A DNA stretch of 64,000 nucleotides, taken from positions 136,487,939 to 136,551,938 of the forward strand of contig NC_039359.1 in assembly GCF_003573695.1 (NCBI RefSeq), read 5' to 3'. Shown one piece after another: positions 34,801 through 46,838 of this stretch (the stretch's first letter is position 1; each line of letters begins with the position of its first letter). Source of the stretch: Papaver somniferum. Taxonomy: Eukaryota > Streptophyta > Magnoliopsida > Ranunculales > Papaveraceae. Below the pieces are notes generated by a model, which saw only the letters and a list, made by a program, of their open reading frames with translations, was not told the DNA's origin and made no database searches. A program made the translations under genes and the position numbers.

Positions 34801-37800
34801 TTTTCTGTCAATAGCCAATAATCAAATCATAGACATGATTACTTTCTTGAAGTATATATAACATGAACGCCTATTGATGGCACAGTCCAGTTATACTGCT
34901 TTCGTAGGGTAGTTGCTTAACCTGACTTCATTGAATGTCATATATACCTTTTTTTAATTTTTAATATACCTGCTTAGGAAGTTTGCTTTCAGAAATTGAA
35001 ATCTAGTAGCATAATTAGATCTACACATTGTGAACAGTTTGTTAAAGGTGTTTGGATAAGGACAGCAGTAGTGAATAATATGATCATGCTTCTTCATATT
35101 GTCAACGGTGAAGTTCTTTAGAAGTGGATGTCGATCAATCTTTCTTAATGGATTATTGACTTTGAGAGAGATATTACTACCCGACCAACTAAGTATCTTA
35201 AGTGAATTGATTGCAGTTGTTTAACCGTCATTAGTACCCAAACCAACTAAATGCCGTCAGTAAATTGATAGCTTCAGTAAATTGATAGTTGATAACCAGA
35301 GTCATCCTTCTATAAATGATCACTATGAGTCAGACCTATCAACAGTTTTAACTTCTGAGGTATTATTTCTTCTACAAGAAGTTGAATCACTTCTTTATAG
35401 TGCTTATTAGTCTCCGGAGATGTGCTTCCTTCCCATTGGTCATTTCCCCTATAAATTTGTTTTGCTATAATAGTGTTTATGTAATACTGCTGTACAGACA
35501 CTTCCCGGATGTAACCATAGTGCTGCACGCCATTGTGCCAACTTACTCTCCTAGCCGTTAGCTTTGTTGAAGTGTGTATTTGTCCCAGAAGCCCTCAATG
35601 TTGTGTGGGAATAGTGTAGTTGCTTATTATCTTCACGTATGTGCAATGAATCTGTTTCTTGTGTGGACTATGCTTGTAACCTGTGCTTGAGTCGAACCAT
35701 ACATCCCCAACAAAAGATCCTACTATAAAGCATGCTCAAGCTTATTTGTCCTACCGTCCTTTGTTTGATTTTTTTTCCCTAGCATTTAACTTCGAAAATA
35801 GTCTTCCAATACTTCCAACTAGAATTGACCAGTGAGAGAGGAACTAAAGCTTATGAATACCGGAAGTCTTTTTATGGTTGTCTATCTAATGACAATTGTA
35901 TTGTTCATAAATATAGTATTGCAAATGTATAGGCGAAAGTGGTCACACTATCTTACTGGTGTTGTGTAGGTAGCTAAATTTTGCGCTGAACGAATCCATG
36001 ACACTACCACAGAGGAGTGGGAGAGGGGAGGAACGGATGTAGATACAGATGTAGATGGATGGCATACAAGGTGGGAAACAGCATTCAGTAGGGGATTCGA
36101 GCGGGCTGACAACGAGGTTGCTGAGGAGTCGGTAGCTCCAGAAATTGTCGGCTCAACCGCTGTGGTTGTTGCCTTATCAGGTTGTCAGATCATTACTTCC
36201 AATTGTGGTGACTCAAGGGCAGTGCTTTGTCGAGGGACTCAAACGATCCCTTTATCTATTGATCACAAGGTTGATTTTCTCACTCCAGGTTTATTGATAT
36301 ATTAGTACTCAGCATAGCTATAGTTAATGCCACTTGACCAACATGATTATACAGAAGCATTAAAAAAGACATGTAGGCTGAGTTGATCAATTCTACGCCA
36401 AAGCATCTGAACTTAACATGGTTACTCAAATTACATGAAAATGATCACTGTGGGTGGCAATAATGGTGTAACCCTTAATGGATCTCAGCATTTTTTTTTT
36501 CCTTCGTTCATTTGTTTTTGAGTATGCATTTTGTTGGGTAATCTTTTGGTCCTTTGATGATCTTCATCATCAGGATATGATCCTGAAAAATTAGCCTTCA
36601 CTATCTCCATGCAACCCCCAATTTCCATATTGTATCTGTTTTGGACCTGTCAGTTATATGTGGGAAAGAATAATTTATGCGGTCCATTACCAGGATTCCG
36701 ACTACAGGCTTATGCATTGGCTCATTTTATAATTTTTTTATAATTAATAGTTATTTGTTTTCCACTTCCTTACTATTGATTGTGATCTAGTGTTGAAGAA
36801 GACATGTAATTCCTTAGGCAGCGGATTTGTAGCAAAATTTTAGAGTTTTATCTCTTAACTGGAGTATCTACCAGTCGATTATCTCAAAATATTACCAGTT
36901 ATAGAAGTGCACTTGAGCATGTAGAATTTCAAATCTAGCAGTTAACAGAATGCTTCTTTAGTACCTATACGCAAAAGATACGAGAACTATTATGTTTGGA
37001 GGGTAGTAAGTGTTTTGAAATAGAAAGATACAACAACAACAACCAAGCCTTCAGTCCTGAAACCCATGTCGAAGTTACCTTGAAATAGAAAAATAGTATG
37101 TAAATATTTATATATAGAGAGAGTTCGAAAACTTTCCCATGCTTACATTCATTGAAAGTGTTTCGGTAAATGTTTTTTCAGGACATCTTTTGTGGTTGTT
37201 GTTTTTACAGCCTGATAGAGAAGACGAGCTTGCGAGGATTGAAGGAGCAGGAGGGAGAGTCATAAGTTGGAATGGTGCTAGGGTATTTGGTGTTCTTGCG
37301 ATGTCTAGATCCATTGGTACTTTCACTATCTAGTTTTCATTTGCTTATCCATCTTCGGAACATCGATCGCTTTTAGTTCTGTTCATAAAAGCTTCTCTGT
37401 TTTTAGTACTTTCGTCAGTTTTTCCCGTCTGCCAAATTCTAACACAATTGCAAGTGTCAAATGCATCCATTTAGTTATTTTCCACCATATTTTAGGTCGG
37501 GTTAAGCTGTTAAATAGTCATTCAATTAGGTTATGGCCTGTCTAAAGTACTCATTCCTGTCGTATCTTCAGTTTCCCACAATAGGTCCATCATGTTCCAC
37601 CAGGTCAACCTATCTGGTTGCATTGTTAATTGTAGTTATAATGGTTCTGATAGGCAAATACAGGCGTGGACGGATTTAATCCGACCAGATGTATGTATCA
37701 CGTAGTAGGAAAATAATGCCACGTTCTGTAGAAAAATACAATACATTAAATACAGTGTTTCCTTAGAAAAACCATTAAATGTTTTGCGCCTGAAGTTACT

Positions 37801-38557
37801 TTCACGGCGAGAAGCATACTGATCGATTGTTTAATGACTATTAACATGCCCATGCATGGTTGTTTCAAGCCACTTGTTCTTCATGCCTTGATCACCTGAA
37901 CAAGTCCAACGACACTCTTTTGACCCCCAATCGTCACATTTATTTATTCACGTATATGTAAAGTTTGACTCGACAGACATATTGCAAACCAAATAACAGC
38001 TAATTGTTACAAGGAAAACTCATGAATGCCCTTGTCCTGATATTATTTCAACACTAAGGATGAGTTTCGTCAGCTCAATGAGATTTTGCTCCTGATATTA
38101 TTTCAACACTCAAGATGAGTTTCGACAGCTTTTTTTTTTTCTTTCTTTCTTTTGATATTGGAGTTTCATCAGTTAAATGATAATGATTGCAGACTAAATC
38201 TGCTGTGGTGTTCTTCTATTTAATCTTTCAGGAGATAGGTATATGAGGCCATGGATTATTCCTGTGCCCGAAGTTACTTTCACGACAAGAAGTGAAGAAG
38301 ATGAGTGTTTAATTATTGCAAGTGATGGGCTCTGGGATGTAATATCTAATGACGAGGCGGGCGAGGTGGCTCGAAATCTGTTAAGACGGCGACGAAGGTC
38401 AACCATCTCAGATATAGCATCACATTCTGCAGCACAAGCGGTGGCTGACCATCTTACTGACTTGGCCTCCAGGAAGAACAGTTCAGATAACATCTCTGTT
38501 ATAGTTGTTGACCTAAAATCTAAGAGACGCCGTGTACAAAGACACTTAGCAGGATAG
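31824..38557 (+). CDS. Clade-A protein phosphatase 2C (ABI/HAB type), four exons
   Basis: Exons 31824-32492, 35970-36269, 37211-37316 and 38232-38557 join into 466 codons with GT-AG introns in phases 0, 0 and 1. These junctions (after DGHGGSQ, after SIDHK, after SRSI) match those of ABI/HAB genes. Clade-A PP2Cs dephosphorylate SnRK2 kinases and are inhibited by ABA-bound PYR/PYL receptors. Residues 1-150 are Ser/acidic-rich and low-complexity. The catalytic domain shows GRRKEMEDA (169-177), [10 protein letters not shown] (212-221), [30 protein letters not shown] (388-395) and SDN (443-445), so the metal-binding Asp residues are present. Trp343 in [11 protein letters not shown] is the 'lock' tryptophan contacted by ABA receptors. 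The end is basic (KSKRRRVQR), a likely nuclear signal. ATG 31824 was chosen because the upstream open stretch in the same frame has no ATG. Intron 1 is 3.5 kb. HAB1 (511 aa) is the closest type by eye. Confidence 0.93.
34434..34525. repeat. Inverted repeat in PP2C intron 1
   Basis: Arms 34434-34458 and 34501-34525 are complementary at 23 of 25 positions (core GTTGAGAATAGTC) around a 42-base loop. It could be a small MITE remnant or a stable RNA hairpin in the intron. Confidence 0.6.
38036..38145. repeat. Tandem duplication, 55-bp period, in PP2C intron 3
   Basis: CCTGATATTATTTCAACACT begins at 38036 and at 38091; the copies stay alike through GATGAGTTTCG and CAGCT. It lies about 90-195 bp before the last exon and does not touch the acceptor. 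Confidence 0.8.
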
Positions 38558-39817
38558 TGGCCAACCTCTTATCTTATACTAAATTTTTTTTAACCATATC
38601 TTTAAAAACCAGACTATGAAACTTGCAAAATGGTATATCGAATTTGCAAAATCATCCCAGGGTCTAGGATCATAATTCTTTCTTTCTTTCTGTTTGTAAA
38701 ACACTAGGACGCAAAAACATTTCAAAGTAGTGAAGGTAGAAATAACTTATCTAAAGTTGTATATTGTGTTCATTTTTGGCCTGTTGCTTACTTTGGTATT
38801 TCGGGTTGTTTGTCTAGTCTGTTCTTTCAGAGTTTTTGTTTTTGTATGGAGAGACAGGGTCAGTTTTCTGATTTCTGAGCTTGTATTAGCCAGATCAGAG
38901 TGTAAATGTACATATATCTTACGATCAAATTTGTCAATGTGTAATGGAGTGAGAATCACTTCCTTTTATAATCACCTTGCTACTAGTATACGAAAATACT
39001 CAGTTACTGTTCTTGGATGCTCTTTGTTTCTGTAGGTAATAACTCATGCACCATGATTCCAAAATTTAGCTTTTGCACCCAATTCAATATCTAAAGTCTA
39101 AACTAGCTTCCATTAGACCACAAATTTTGTGAGTGTAGGAGGAAATGGCATAGTGTCTGTCATAGCTCTCTGCCTGGCTCACTCTAGGAAATTTGGGAAT
39201 GGTAATCCTAGTCAGATCATCAGGATAAGAGAGATAAGAATTTCCAGTGGAAAGATAGAGAAAGGAATTGATGAAAGCTGTCAAATACTATAGCAATGGG
39301 ATGCTTTGATGCAATAATGTCTACAGACTACAAAATACGATGGGCAGATGTGTGGTTTTAATGGTGATTGGTAATGAATAAAGAATTGATGCCACAATTG
39401 TGAGAGATAGCAACCTTAAAATTAAAGCAAACTTTTGGATGATCCCTTTAGTCCCCCCCCAAGTATGTGAATCATCAACAGACGCTTCTATCTCTGCTGC
39501 AAATTCCTGATAAATGCAAGAAAGGAAAAATGGTTTTTGTTATAAATAGTAATGATAGTAATAATTGTAGAGAATCATCTTCTCATATGTGTATACATCA
39601 AAGCTATCTAGCTTGCTGCCTCAATCAAGTTCTCTTTTTCCCAATGACATGTAACATCTTAATTTCCATCTGTACCTTCTGTTAATAATTGATATGGTTA
39701 TTCTTCTCATAATAAGTTTTATGGGCAAGAGCAACTAGGAACCAGTTAGTGGTGCACTGGATTCATATCGTCTTCTCTTCCGGGAAGGTTGAGAGTCTGG
39801 AGACCCTCACCCCCGTG

Positions 39818-39975
39818 CTTCATAGAAACTATAGTTATTGTGGATATCAATCAACACCCAATAACATTACCATTCTGCTGGATATATGGTATAGTACTTC
39901 ATAGAAACTATAGTTATCGTGTATATCAACACCCAACAATATTTCAAAAAAATACCAACACCCAACAATATTGAT
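39818..39975. repeat. Tandem duplication, 79-bp period
   Basis: CTTCATAGAAACTATAGTTA begins at 39818 and 39897, each followed by a stretch ending in a CAACACCCAA word. Confidence 0.75.
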
Positions 39976-42484
39976 ATGTTGCAGTGTGAGCTTTAAAGTT
40001 GCAAGAAATTATAGCTATATGAGTAAGCTAAATAATTCAGGTGTTTGAATCATGTCCATGCATTGTCCATAGGGGGAATACTTACACACCACGATAACGG
40101 GAGAAAAGAGTGAAAGAATATGGGTATAATAATAATGAGCTGAGTGACACTGAATACATAAAATCATACATATTCTGATCCCTCTCCACCCACCCTCTCT
40201 TCACAGCTTTTGTTACTTCTTTTAACAAAGGCGCGGATGTGACCACTCGGGCATTAATTTGAGAGTAACCAAAACCATAGTAACTTCTTTATCTGTCTTT
40301 GTTCTATACTCTGTGTTGTCTACTCTTATGGGTGGAAATGGAATAAAGGGAGAATGAATCTCTCTACTCAACAGACCTTTATTTTTTCTTTTTCATATCT
40401 CTGTTGTCCAAGAGAAAGAAAGACATGACAAGAACCAACATAATTGGCTAACTATTCTAAACTTAAAATCATCGGATACTTTTAATTTTACTTGGATTTG
40501 ATGGAGTGGGTTTGTGCTGTTCTTTTATTTATATATTCTCCACTCAATGCACTCCCATCCAACAAAAACACAGAAATTATTTACTACACTGCATATAACA
40601 GAAAAAGAACTCCAACAAATTTGTTGAAAGAAAAGGATAAATGTACCGTAATTTAAAGAACAAAACAAGAAAAGAGTTATCACCTTTGTTGTTCTTTTAT
40701 TTTGGTATCCACGAGCCAACTACATATGGAACAATACGATATTTTGTTTATGGTAAAAGTAAAATTCTATGTGCAAATATCTTTACGCTAAAAAGTAACC
40801 AGCATCGAACCCATATTTGGTTAGCTAAACAAATGCCATGGATGTCATATCTCATACATCTTTTCAATAGTATAATTGGCATAATAATTGTTAATCATTG
40901 CATATATAACATATTCGATACCAGCCGGAAGAGACAGGGAGAGAGAAACGAGCCTGGTAGTGGTCGCTTGTCAATTCATGTCTGGTATAGCTTGATGTTA
41001 AGGATAAGAGTAAAACACTATGCCGAGGGATAAAATATACTGTATTTTATCCACCATTCCATCGTTAGTTGCATTTAGCTGGGATAGTCTTTTCATTTGG
41101 AAGCCCCCATGACGATTCTCTGTATTGCTAGTTTCTTGGTCTTGAGTCTGTTAGCTTTGCTTAATTCTCTGTAGCATATGTATGTTGTTCCAATAAGAAA
41201 ATTATTTTCCTATTGGCAAGAAGATGTCTAATATGCAGGAGGGCGGTCTATATAATAGAGCGAGGCGGTCGACAGACCGTCCGAGGCCCTAAACTGGATG
41301 GGTTTACTGCAATATAGAATCATATATGCATGGTACTATTATACTTTCAAAGTTTTGTTATCGACACAGAAAAAAGTAGTTGCCGAAGCATTTGGAAGTC
41401 TCCATTACATAAGTCACGTATTCGATTGTTATAGAAATCAAGTTTTAATTAATTATTTTTCTTTAAGAGATTTAGAAAGCTCATGACATCCTCCTACTCC
41501 CTACGAAGTTATTTTAAGATTCAGGAACTGAGAAAAACTCTCAAACTGGAGCCGGATGTGTGCTGAACGCCGTTTAGCACGTGCCCTTTGCAGTGGGAGG
41601 TGGGACTGAAAGAACAAAAGAAAAGCAAACTTGATCAAGTATTCTGTTGGTCACTCCTTGGGACCATGGCTAAAGCAAAAAGACACCGTTTTTCTTTTCT
41701 TCTTTTTGGATTCTCCTTACTCGTATTGAGTGAATCTACAAAAAGAAGCTTAGCTTGAGAATACGCATACATGGACGTTATTCTTTTTTTACTTTTCGGC
41801 AAAGATAATTGAAAGAGGCTCTGAGATCGACGTTATTCCACATTCAAAACAAAACCTGATCATGGTATATAGACCCATATCATGACCGGATGCGTGTTCC
41901 AGTAATGATTTACTTTCAAGAATGGCCGGAGTTGCAAGTCCAAACTATTGGTTTAGGCAATCGCCGGTGCCGCTGGGTAGTTGAGCTGGCAATATACTCA
42001 TTCACAGTACTATGCCAAATTAATTGGCACATTTTTGACACAGTGTAACTGGGCAACAGACGGCACATATAGGCATCACATGAGTTCGTACGTACGGCAC
42101 ACAAGTTTGATTAATTAACTTATATTAGAACAAATCATTCTAGGCAAACTTTTGATAATACAATTTATTATTGTAGTTTGTTTATATTAACTGTGAGATT
42201 CCTGAGAAGACAGATTCTGAGAAGCTTTATTGGGTGATGGTAAATGATAAAACACGAAGAATGCTAGATCATTTAAGTATGGAGCAATTTGATGAGGAGT
42301 TTAGAATATATCACTAAAGAACTAGAATCTTACGATGCATGTTGTTTACTTTAAATTATTAAAATGTGTAGAGAGTAGTATGGACGACATACGTATGAAT
42401 TACTACTCAACAGCTGATATGCCTAAAACAGCAGGCCAATTATAGGTTTAATTATGCCTTCTGATGGTCGATTGCAGATCAATA

Positions 42485-42602
42485 ATCTTTATTTTTTATT
42501 GGTAAAGAATTGGTGCTGATGAGTGACCAGTTGCGAACTCAGGACACTAGTATCAATACCAGTCACCCAATGACTTTACAACTATACTATAGTGACATGC
42601 AT
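42485..42602 (-). mobile_element. tRNA-derived SINE candidate
   Basis: On the minus strand, TATAGTATAGTTG resembles a polymerase III A box, and GAGTTCGCAACT about 45 bases later resembles a B box. An A-rich tail (CCAATAAAAAATAAAG) ends the element. No clear flanking duplication, so this is tentative. Confidence 0.35.
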
Positions 42603-42867
42603 GCAAAATTTGGCCGCTGGCACAGTGTTGGACTATGACTATCATGCGCAATGCACGAGTATGCAACTACCATGAAAAGGATTTCGGCAACACTACGTAG
42701 TGTGTACATATTGTTTGCATACATACAGAGCATATTTGTTGGAAGAATATCTGTATACACAACTAGAGAAATATTTTAAAGACATTATAATTGAACTAGA
42801 ATAAAGTCTGCATGTGCTGATTAGTGATAGCAATAGTATCCAACGTATGTTCCCTTTCACCATTCTC

Positions 42868-42875
42868 TATATATA
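42868..42875 (+). promoter_or_regulatory. TATA box of the phosphotransfer gene
   Basis: TATATATA in the context TTCTCTATATATACTC, 174 bp before the start codon. Transcription would start near 42900, giving a leader of about 140 bases. Confidence 0.6.
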
Positions 42876-43041
42876 CTCTTCTTTGAGCTTGAGTTTTTCA
42901 CATCATCACTTCTGTATCATATTAACTCTCTCAAGCATTGAGTCTTTGATATAGCTACTACTAGCTACTAGAAGTACATTTCTAGGTTGTATTGAGGCTG
43001 CAGTCTCTTTGACAAGTTCTCTATAGTTTGTTTAACTAAAA

Positions 43042-44041
43042 ATGGGAAGCAGACAATTGCATAGCCAGATTTCTTGCATGAGGGAAAATCTCTTTAAGCA
43101 GGTTTGTGTTTTTCTTAAGCTTAATTCTATCTAATTCAATATAGTATGATCAGATATCAATGCAAAAGCATGCATTATGGTTCTATAACAATTAAATGAA
43201 TTAAGAATACTTCTAGTGATCAATAATAAACTTGGACCGGGTGACCAACTATGAACTAATATGTGCATGAGTGTATGCTTAATATATTCATGAATACATC
43301 ATATGTAATGATATTATAATCTACTTTTAAATTATAGGGATTCCTCGACGAGCAATTCATGCAGCTAGAGGAATTGCAAGATGACGCAAATCCTAATTTT
43401 GTCGAAGAAGTCGTGACTTTGTTTTTCAAGGATTCAGCTAGATTGATTCTTAATATTGAACAAGCTCTGTAAGTCATCCTTAACTTATAAAATAAGTTGC
43501 TAACTTTCAGTAGATATTTTTATATAATACTAATATCCGATCCTTTTTCCGTTTTCCCCGATACAGAAATAACAATCCCCAAGATTTCAATAAGTTGGAT
43601 AATTTCATGCACCAGTTCAAGGGTAGTAGTTCAAGGTATGCAAACAATAATTATAATTACAAGTACTTAACTTGTGTAGCTAATCTATTTTACGACAAAT
43701 CTATTCATGAACATAAGCCGATAAGAGAATGAATTAACATGAATTGATATATTGCAGCATTGGAGCTAAAAAAGTAAAGAATGAATGCACTCAGTTCAAG
43801 GAATATTGCAGGATAGGAAACGGAGAAGGGTAATTTCTTTTTCATCTTTTGTATCATTTTGCAGTTATTTCATACAATTTCTTTTGAAACTAATTTGTCT
43901 TATTAATATGTATGTTACAGATGCATTAGGACATTTCAACAAGTGAAGAAAGAACATGCAGCATTAAGGAAAAAGCTTGAGAGTTATTTCCAGTTGGTTA
44001 GACAAGCCGGCCCCATGCAGACTGCAAGTCGCCCCAGATAA
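43042..44041 (+). CDS. Histidine-containing phosphotransfer protein (AHP type), five exons
   Basis: Exons 43042-43101, 43338-43468, 43567-43635, 43758-43829 and 43921-44041 join to 150 codons, with stop TAA at 44039. All junctions are GT-AG and phase-consistent. AHP proteins carry phosphate from hybrid histidine kinases, such as cytokinin receptors, to nuclear response regulators. The HPt signature is intact: FMHQFKGSSS with the phospho-accepting His at residue 79, the same number as in Arabidopsis AHP1. It is followed by IGAKKVKNEC and FQQVKKEH. The N-terminal helix has NPNFVEEVVTLFFKDSARLI, also canonical. Length and exon number fit true AHPs, so this is not the pseudo-HPt AHP6, which lacks the His. 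Confidence 0.94.
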
Positions 44042-45033
44042 GAAATTCACGACGAGGATTTCCAGAAGAATGAAGTTGCCACTTAGGCGCTGTGCAAAAG
44101 CATATCCATGCAATAAGCCATGCTTTCTTTTTAAAGAAAAATGTCATGAACGGAAAGATCTGATTTTCGTTTCCTATGCTTTTTAGGTGCTTAAGTAAAG
44201 GTTTATGTAACACATTAGGGCCTGTTTTCAGTACCTCATCGACTATATATTATGAAAATTTTTGGTAAGAACAAGCATTTTGGATTTTGGTTACGACAAA
44301 CTCCTTTGCCCATCAAAGTACATCTTGTTGTCTCCCTTTCCAATTGATAAACACCCTTTTTGTTCCTTTAACTAAAAGAGTAAAGTGATGAATGTTAAAT
44401 TCTGTTTCGGGAGATGCAGTTTTACCCAAAAACATATAGGGAAGCCCATTTGCTATCCAGGAATTGATTCTGACAAATTTATCGTACATGACAAATAGTT
44501 GACCTTCAGGATAGTTATATCTCCTATTAGCCTGTTTTGGTGCGCGCATGCTCGGATGCTTTTCTTGGATCCTTCATCCCCCATTATAAATATTGAACCA
44601 GTTTCTGAGGATTCAAGTATTCAACACTTCCATTCTAGTACACATGGTTTTTTTTATACTGTTTTTTTTGACGGTTTATAAAAAAATGATAAATATTGAT
44701 AGCCGTACAAGCTTAGCGCAATATGTTAGGTCGTAAACATGCAATGCCAAGTTCCCCGAAATCATGCTTGTGCTCACAGAATTTGAAACCCAAATTTTCC
44801 CTGTTATAATGGTTTCCCCAAGTGGGTGTATTTTGATTTTTCAGATCAATAACTCAAGCTTTAAAGTCATTGAAACAGCTAGCCTAGATACAATATTATA
44901 CTCAGCCAACACTTGAAAATATTCCAACTAGTCTTTTTGGTTTAGTTTGACCTCATAGAGATATACACTGCCTCATTACTATTAATACTACTAGTAGTAC
45001 AACCCTAAAATCATATCCAAAAGTTCCAAATCT
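44042..45033. other. Intergenic region between the phosphotransfer and EDGP-like genes
   Basis: Contains the 3' UTR of the upstream gene (to perhaps 44270) and the promoter of the next. Frames here, including 44313-44549 on the minus strand, have no recognisable content. No clear TATA box; GATATACAC near 44960 is a weak candidate. Confidence 0.5.
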
Positions 45034-46422
45034 ATGGCTGCTTCATCTATAACGCAATCCTCTTCTTTCTTTACTGAACATCGTCGTTTACTTTTTTTCT
45101 TCTTATTTCTGTCACTCTCTAATGCTCAACCTTCTTCATCATCTCGACCACATGCACTCGTGCTTCCTATTTACAAAGATCCAACAAGTCTCCAATATGT
45201 GATCCAAATTAACCAAAGAACACCTCAACTAGCTGTAAAGCTTGTTGTTGATTTAGGTGGTAAATTCACCTGGGTTCATTGCAATCAAAGCTATATATCA
45301 TCAAAATACCGACCAGTTCTTTGTGACTCGCCCCAATGCTCACTAGCCAGCAAATGCAGCAAATGTGTAGTGTGTGCCGACACTACACCTCGTGAGTCAT
45401 GGTGTCATAACCAAGCTTGCAGTATCTACACAACTAACCCGATTACTGGATCAACCAGTAATGGGGAGCTGTCTTCAGACACTGTGACTCTACAATCGAC
45501 CAACGGGTCAATCACGATCTCAGATGTTACTGTTCGTCAATTCGCATTCGGTTGCGAAACAACTACTAATGTCTTAGAAGGACTTGCTCTGGGTGCGGAA
45601 GGTATGGTTGGTCTTGGACGTTCAGGACTTTCCTTGGATTCACAGTTTTCAGCTGCATTTCGATTCCCTCGGAAATTTGCACTGTGTTTATCATCCGGCC
45701 GTGGTGTGATATTCTTCGGCGATGGACCTTACATGATGCAACCAGGATTCGACTATGGACCTTTCATTGGGGATTTTGTTACAGGAATCGACATCTCGAC
45801 ACCTCTCTCTTACACACCACTTTTCACTAACCCGATAAGCACGACTGGCTATTCTGCTGCAGGTGAATTTTCCACTGATTATTTTATAGCTGTAAAAGGG
45901 ATCGAGGTAGATGGCGAAAGAGTCGTGATAAATGAAGCATTGCTATCCATTAACAAGAAAAATGGGATCGGAGGAGCAAAAATCAGCACTCTAGTTCCTT
46001 ACACTACCATGGAGACATCTATATTCAAGGCCTTTACTAGTCTATATATTAAAAAGGCTAAAGAAGTGAATATGGCCACGGTTCCTCCAGTGGCGCCTTT
46101 TAATGTCTGTTTTAATTCATCGACGTTGATAAAGATTAATCCGAGAATAGGAGTTCTTGTGCCGAGAATTGATCTGGTCTTGCCGAACAATACAAGTTTT
46201 GGGTTCCTTGGACCGAGAAATACTATGGTACGTATTAATGATGAAGTTACGTGTCTGGGATTTGTTGATGGAGGTTTAAAGCCGAGGACTTCGATTGTTA
46301 TTGGTGGGCTTCAGTTGGAAGAAAATCTTCTACAGTTCGATATTCCTAGATCAAGATTAGGATTTAGTTCAACACTGTTGTTTAGGCCAACTAGTTGTTC
46401 CTACTTCAAATCTCAATTTTAA
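45034..46422 (+). CDS. Secreted EDGP / basic 7S globulin-like protein (GIP, xylanase-inhibitor family)
   Basis: Single exon, 462 codons, the usual length of EDGP, basic 7S globulin and GIP proteins. These are apoplastic aspartic-protease-fold proteins; some inhibit fungal endoglucanases or xylanases and others bind hormone-like peptides. A signal peptide is evident: RR at 17-18, hydrophobic LLFFFLFLSLS at 19-29, probable cleavage after Ala31. The first catalytic motif is altered (VVDLGGKFTWVHC, D73-L-G instead of D-T-G). The second catalytic Asp is absent (KISTLVPYTTME, residues 316-327), so peptidase activity is unlikely, as in the family. Many Cys residues in the N-terminal lobe (LCDSPQCSLASKCSKCVVC) and several N-glycosylation sites fit extracellular folding. 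Family members are often intronless, as here. Which ligand or enzyme it binds cannot be told. Confidence 0.93.
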   Translation: MAASSITQSSSFFTEHRRLLFFFLFLSLSNAQPSSSSRPHALVLPIYKDPTSLQYVIQINQRTPQLAVKLVVDLGGKFTWVHCNQSYISSKYRPVLCDSPQCSLASKCSKCVVCADTTPRESWCHNQACSIYTTNPITGSTSNGELSSDTVTLQSTNGSITISDVTVRQFAFGCETTTNVLEGLALGAEGMVGLGRSGLSLDSQFSAAFRFPRKFALCLSSGRGVIFFGDGPYMMQPGFDYGPFIGDFVTGIDISTPLSYTPLFTNPISTTGYSAAGEFSTDYFIAVKGIEVDGERVVINEALLSINKKNGIGGAKISTLVPYTTMETSIFKAFTSLYIKKAKEVNMATVPPVAPFNVCFNSSTLIKINPRIGVLVPRIDLVLPNNTSFGFLGPRNTMVRINDEVTCLGFVDGGLKPRTSIVIGGLQLEENLLQFDIPRSRLGFSSTLLFRPTSCSYFKSQF

Positions 46423-46506
46423 GGCCGATTCAACTATTAAGATATTAAGATTTGTTTGAAATTTCCATCTTGGCTGAGGTTTTGAGGAAATTCAAGCAAT
46501 TCGAAT

Positions 46507-46806
46507 TGTTGGAATTATAATTCAAATATAAGATTTGGTTAGATTATATTTTGAGTTAGTTTTAATTATTTGAAATTGAATTTGGTTAGATTTGGTTAAG
46601 TGTCATAGTCTTTAGGAGTTTATTCACGTTTTTTTATTAATATGTTTAATTTGTTTATTTTCGTTCCAAAAGAGTTACATTTGAATTTTAGGGTTTTCAA
46701 TCTTGTAAGCCTATAAAAGGCGGTTCCTATAAGTGAAATAATTCGGAAAATATTTAAGAGTTTTATTTTCACAAGTTTCTTTTATTTCATAATCAAAATT
46801 TCTACA
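46507..46806 (+). repeat. 5' LTR of the gag-only element
   Basis: 300 bp, TG...CA. Contains TATAAAAGG near 46712, a likely promoter and a possible source of altered 3' processing for the upstream gene. Confidence 0.88.
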
Positions 46807-46838
46807 GTTAGCATCGAGAGCCAGACGATCCTGTAGAG

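Larger units (their letters stand above)
38558..42867. other. Intergenic region between the PP2C and phosphotransfer genes
   Basis: The first few hundred bases are presumably the PP2C 3' UTR. No further gene is supported; frames up to 130 codons (for example 40641-41033) show no domain and no coding bias. It contains the small duplication at 39818-39975, a SINE-like element near 42485-42602 and a run of eight C at about 39452. The last 400 bp form the promoter of the next gene. Confidence 0.5.

Noticed and set aside
40641..41033. 130-codon + strand frame between the PP2C and phosphotransfer genes
   Set aside because: No motif, no promoter or splice context, AT-driven composition; most likely chance.
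41221..41290. GC-rich inverted word around GGCGGTC...GACCGTC as a possible structured RNA
   Set aside because: The stem is short and imperfect and nothing around it supports an RNA gene.
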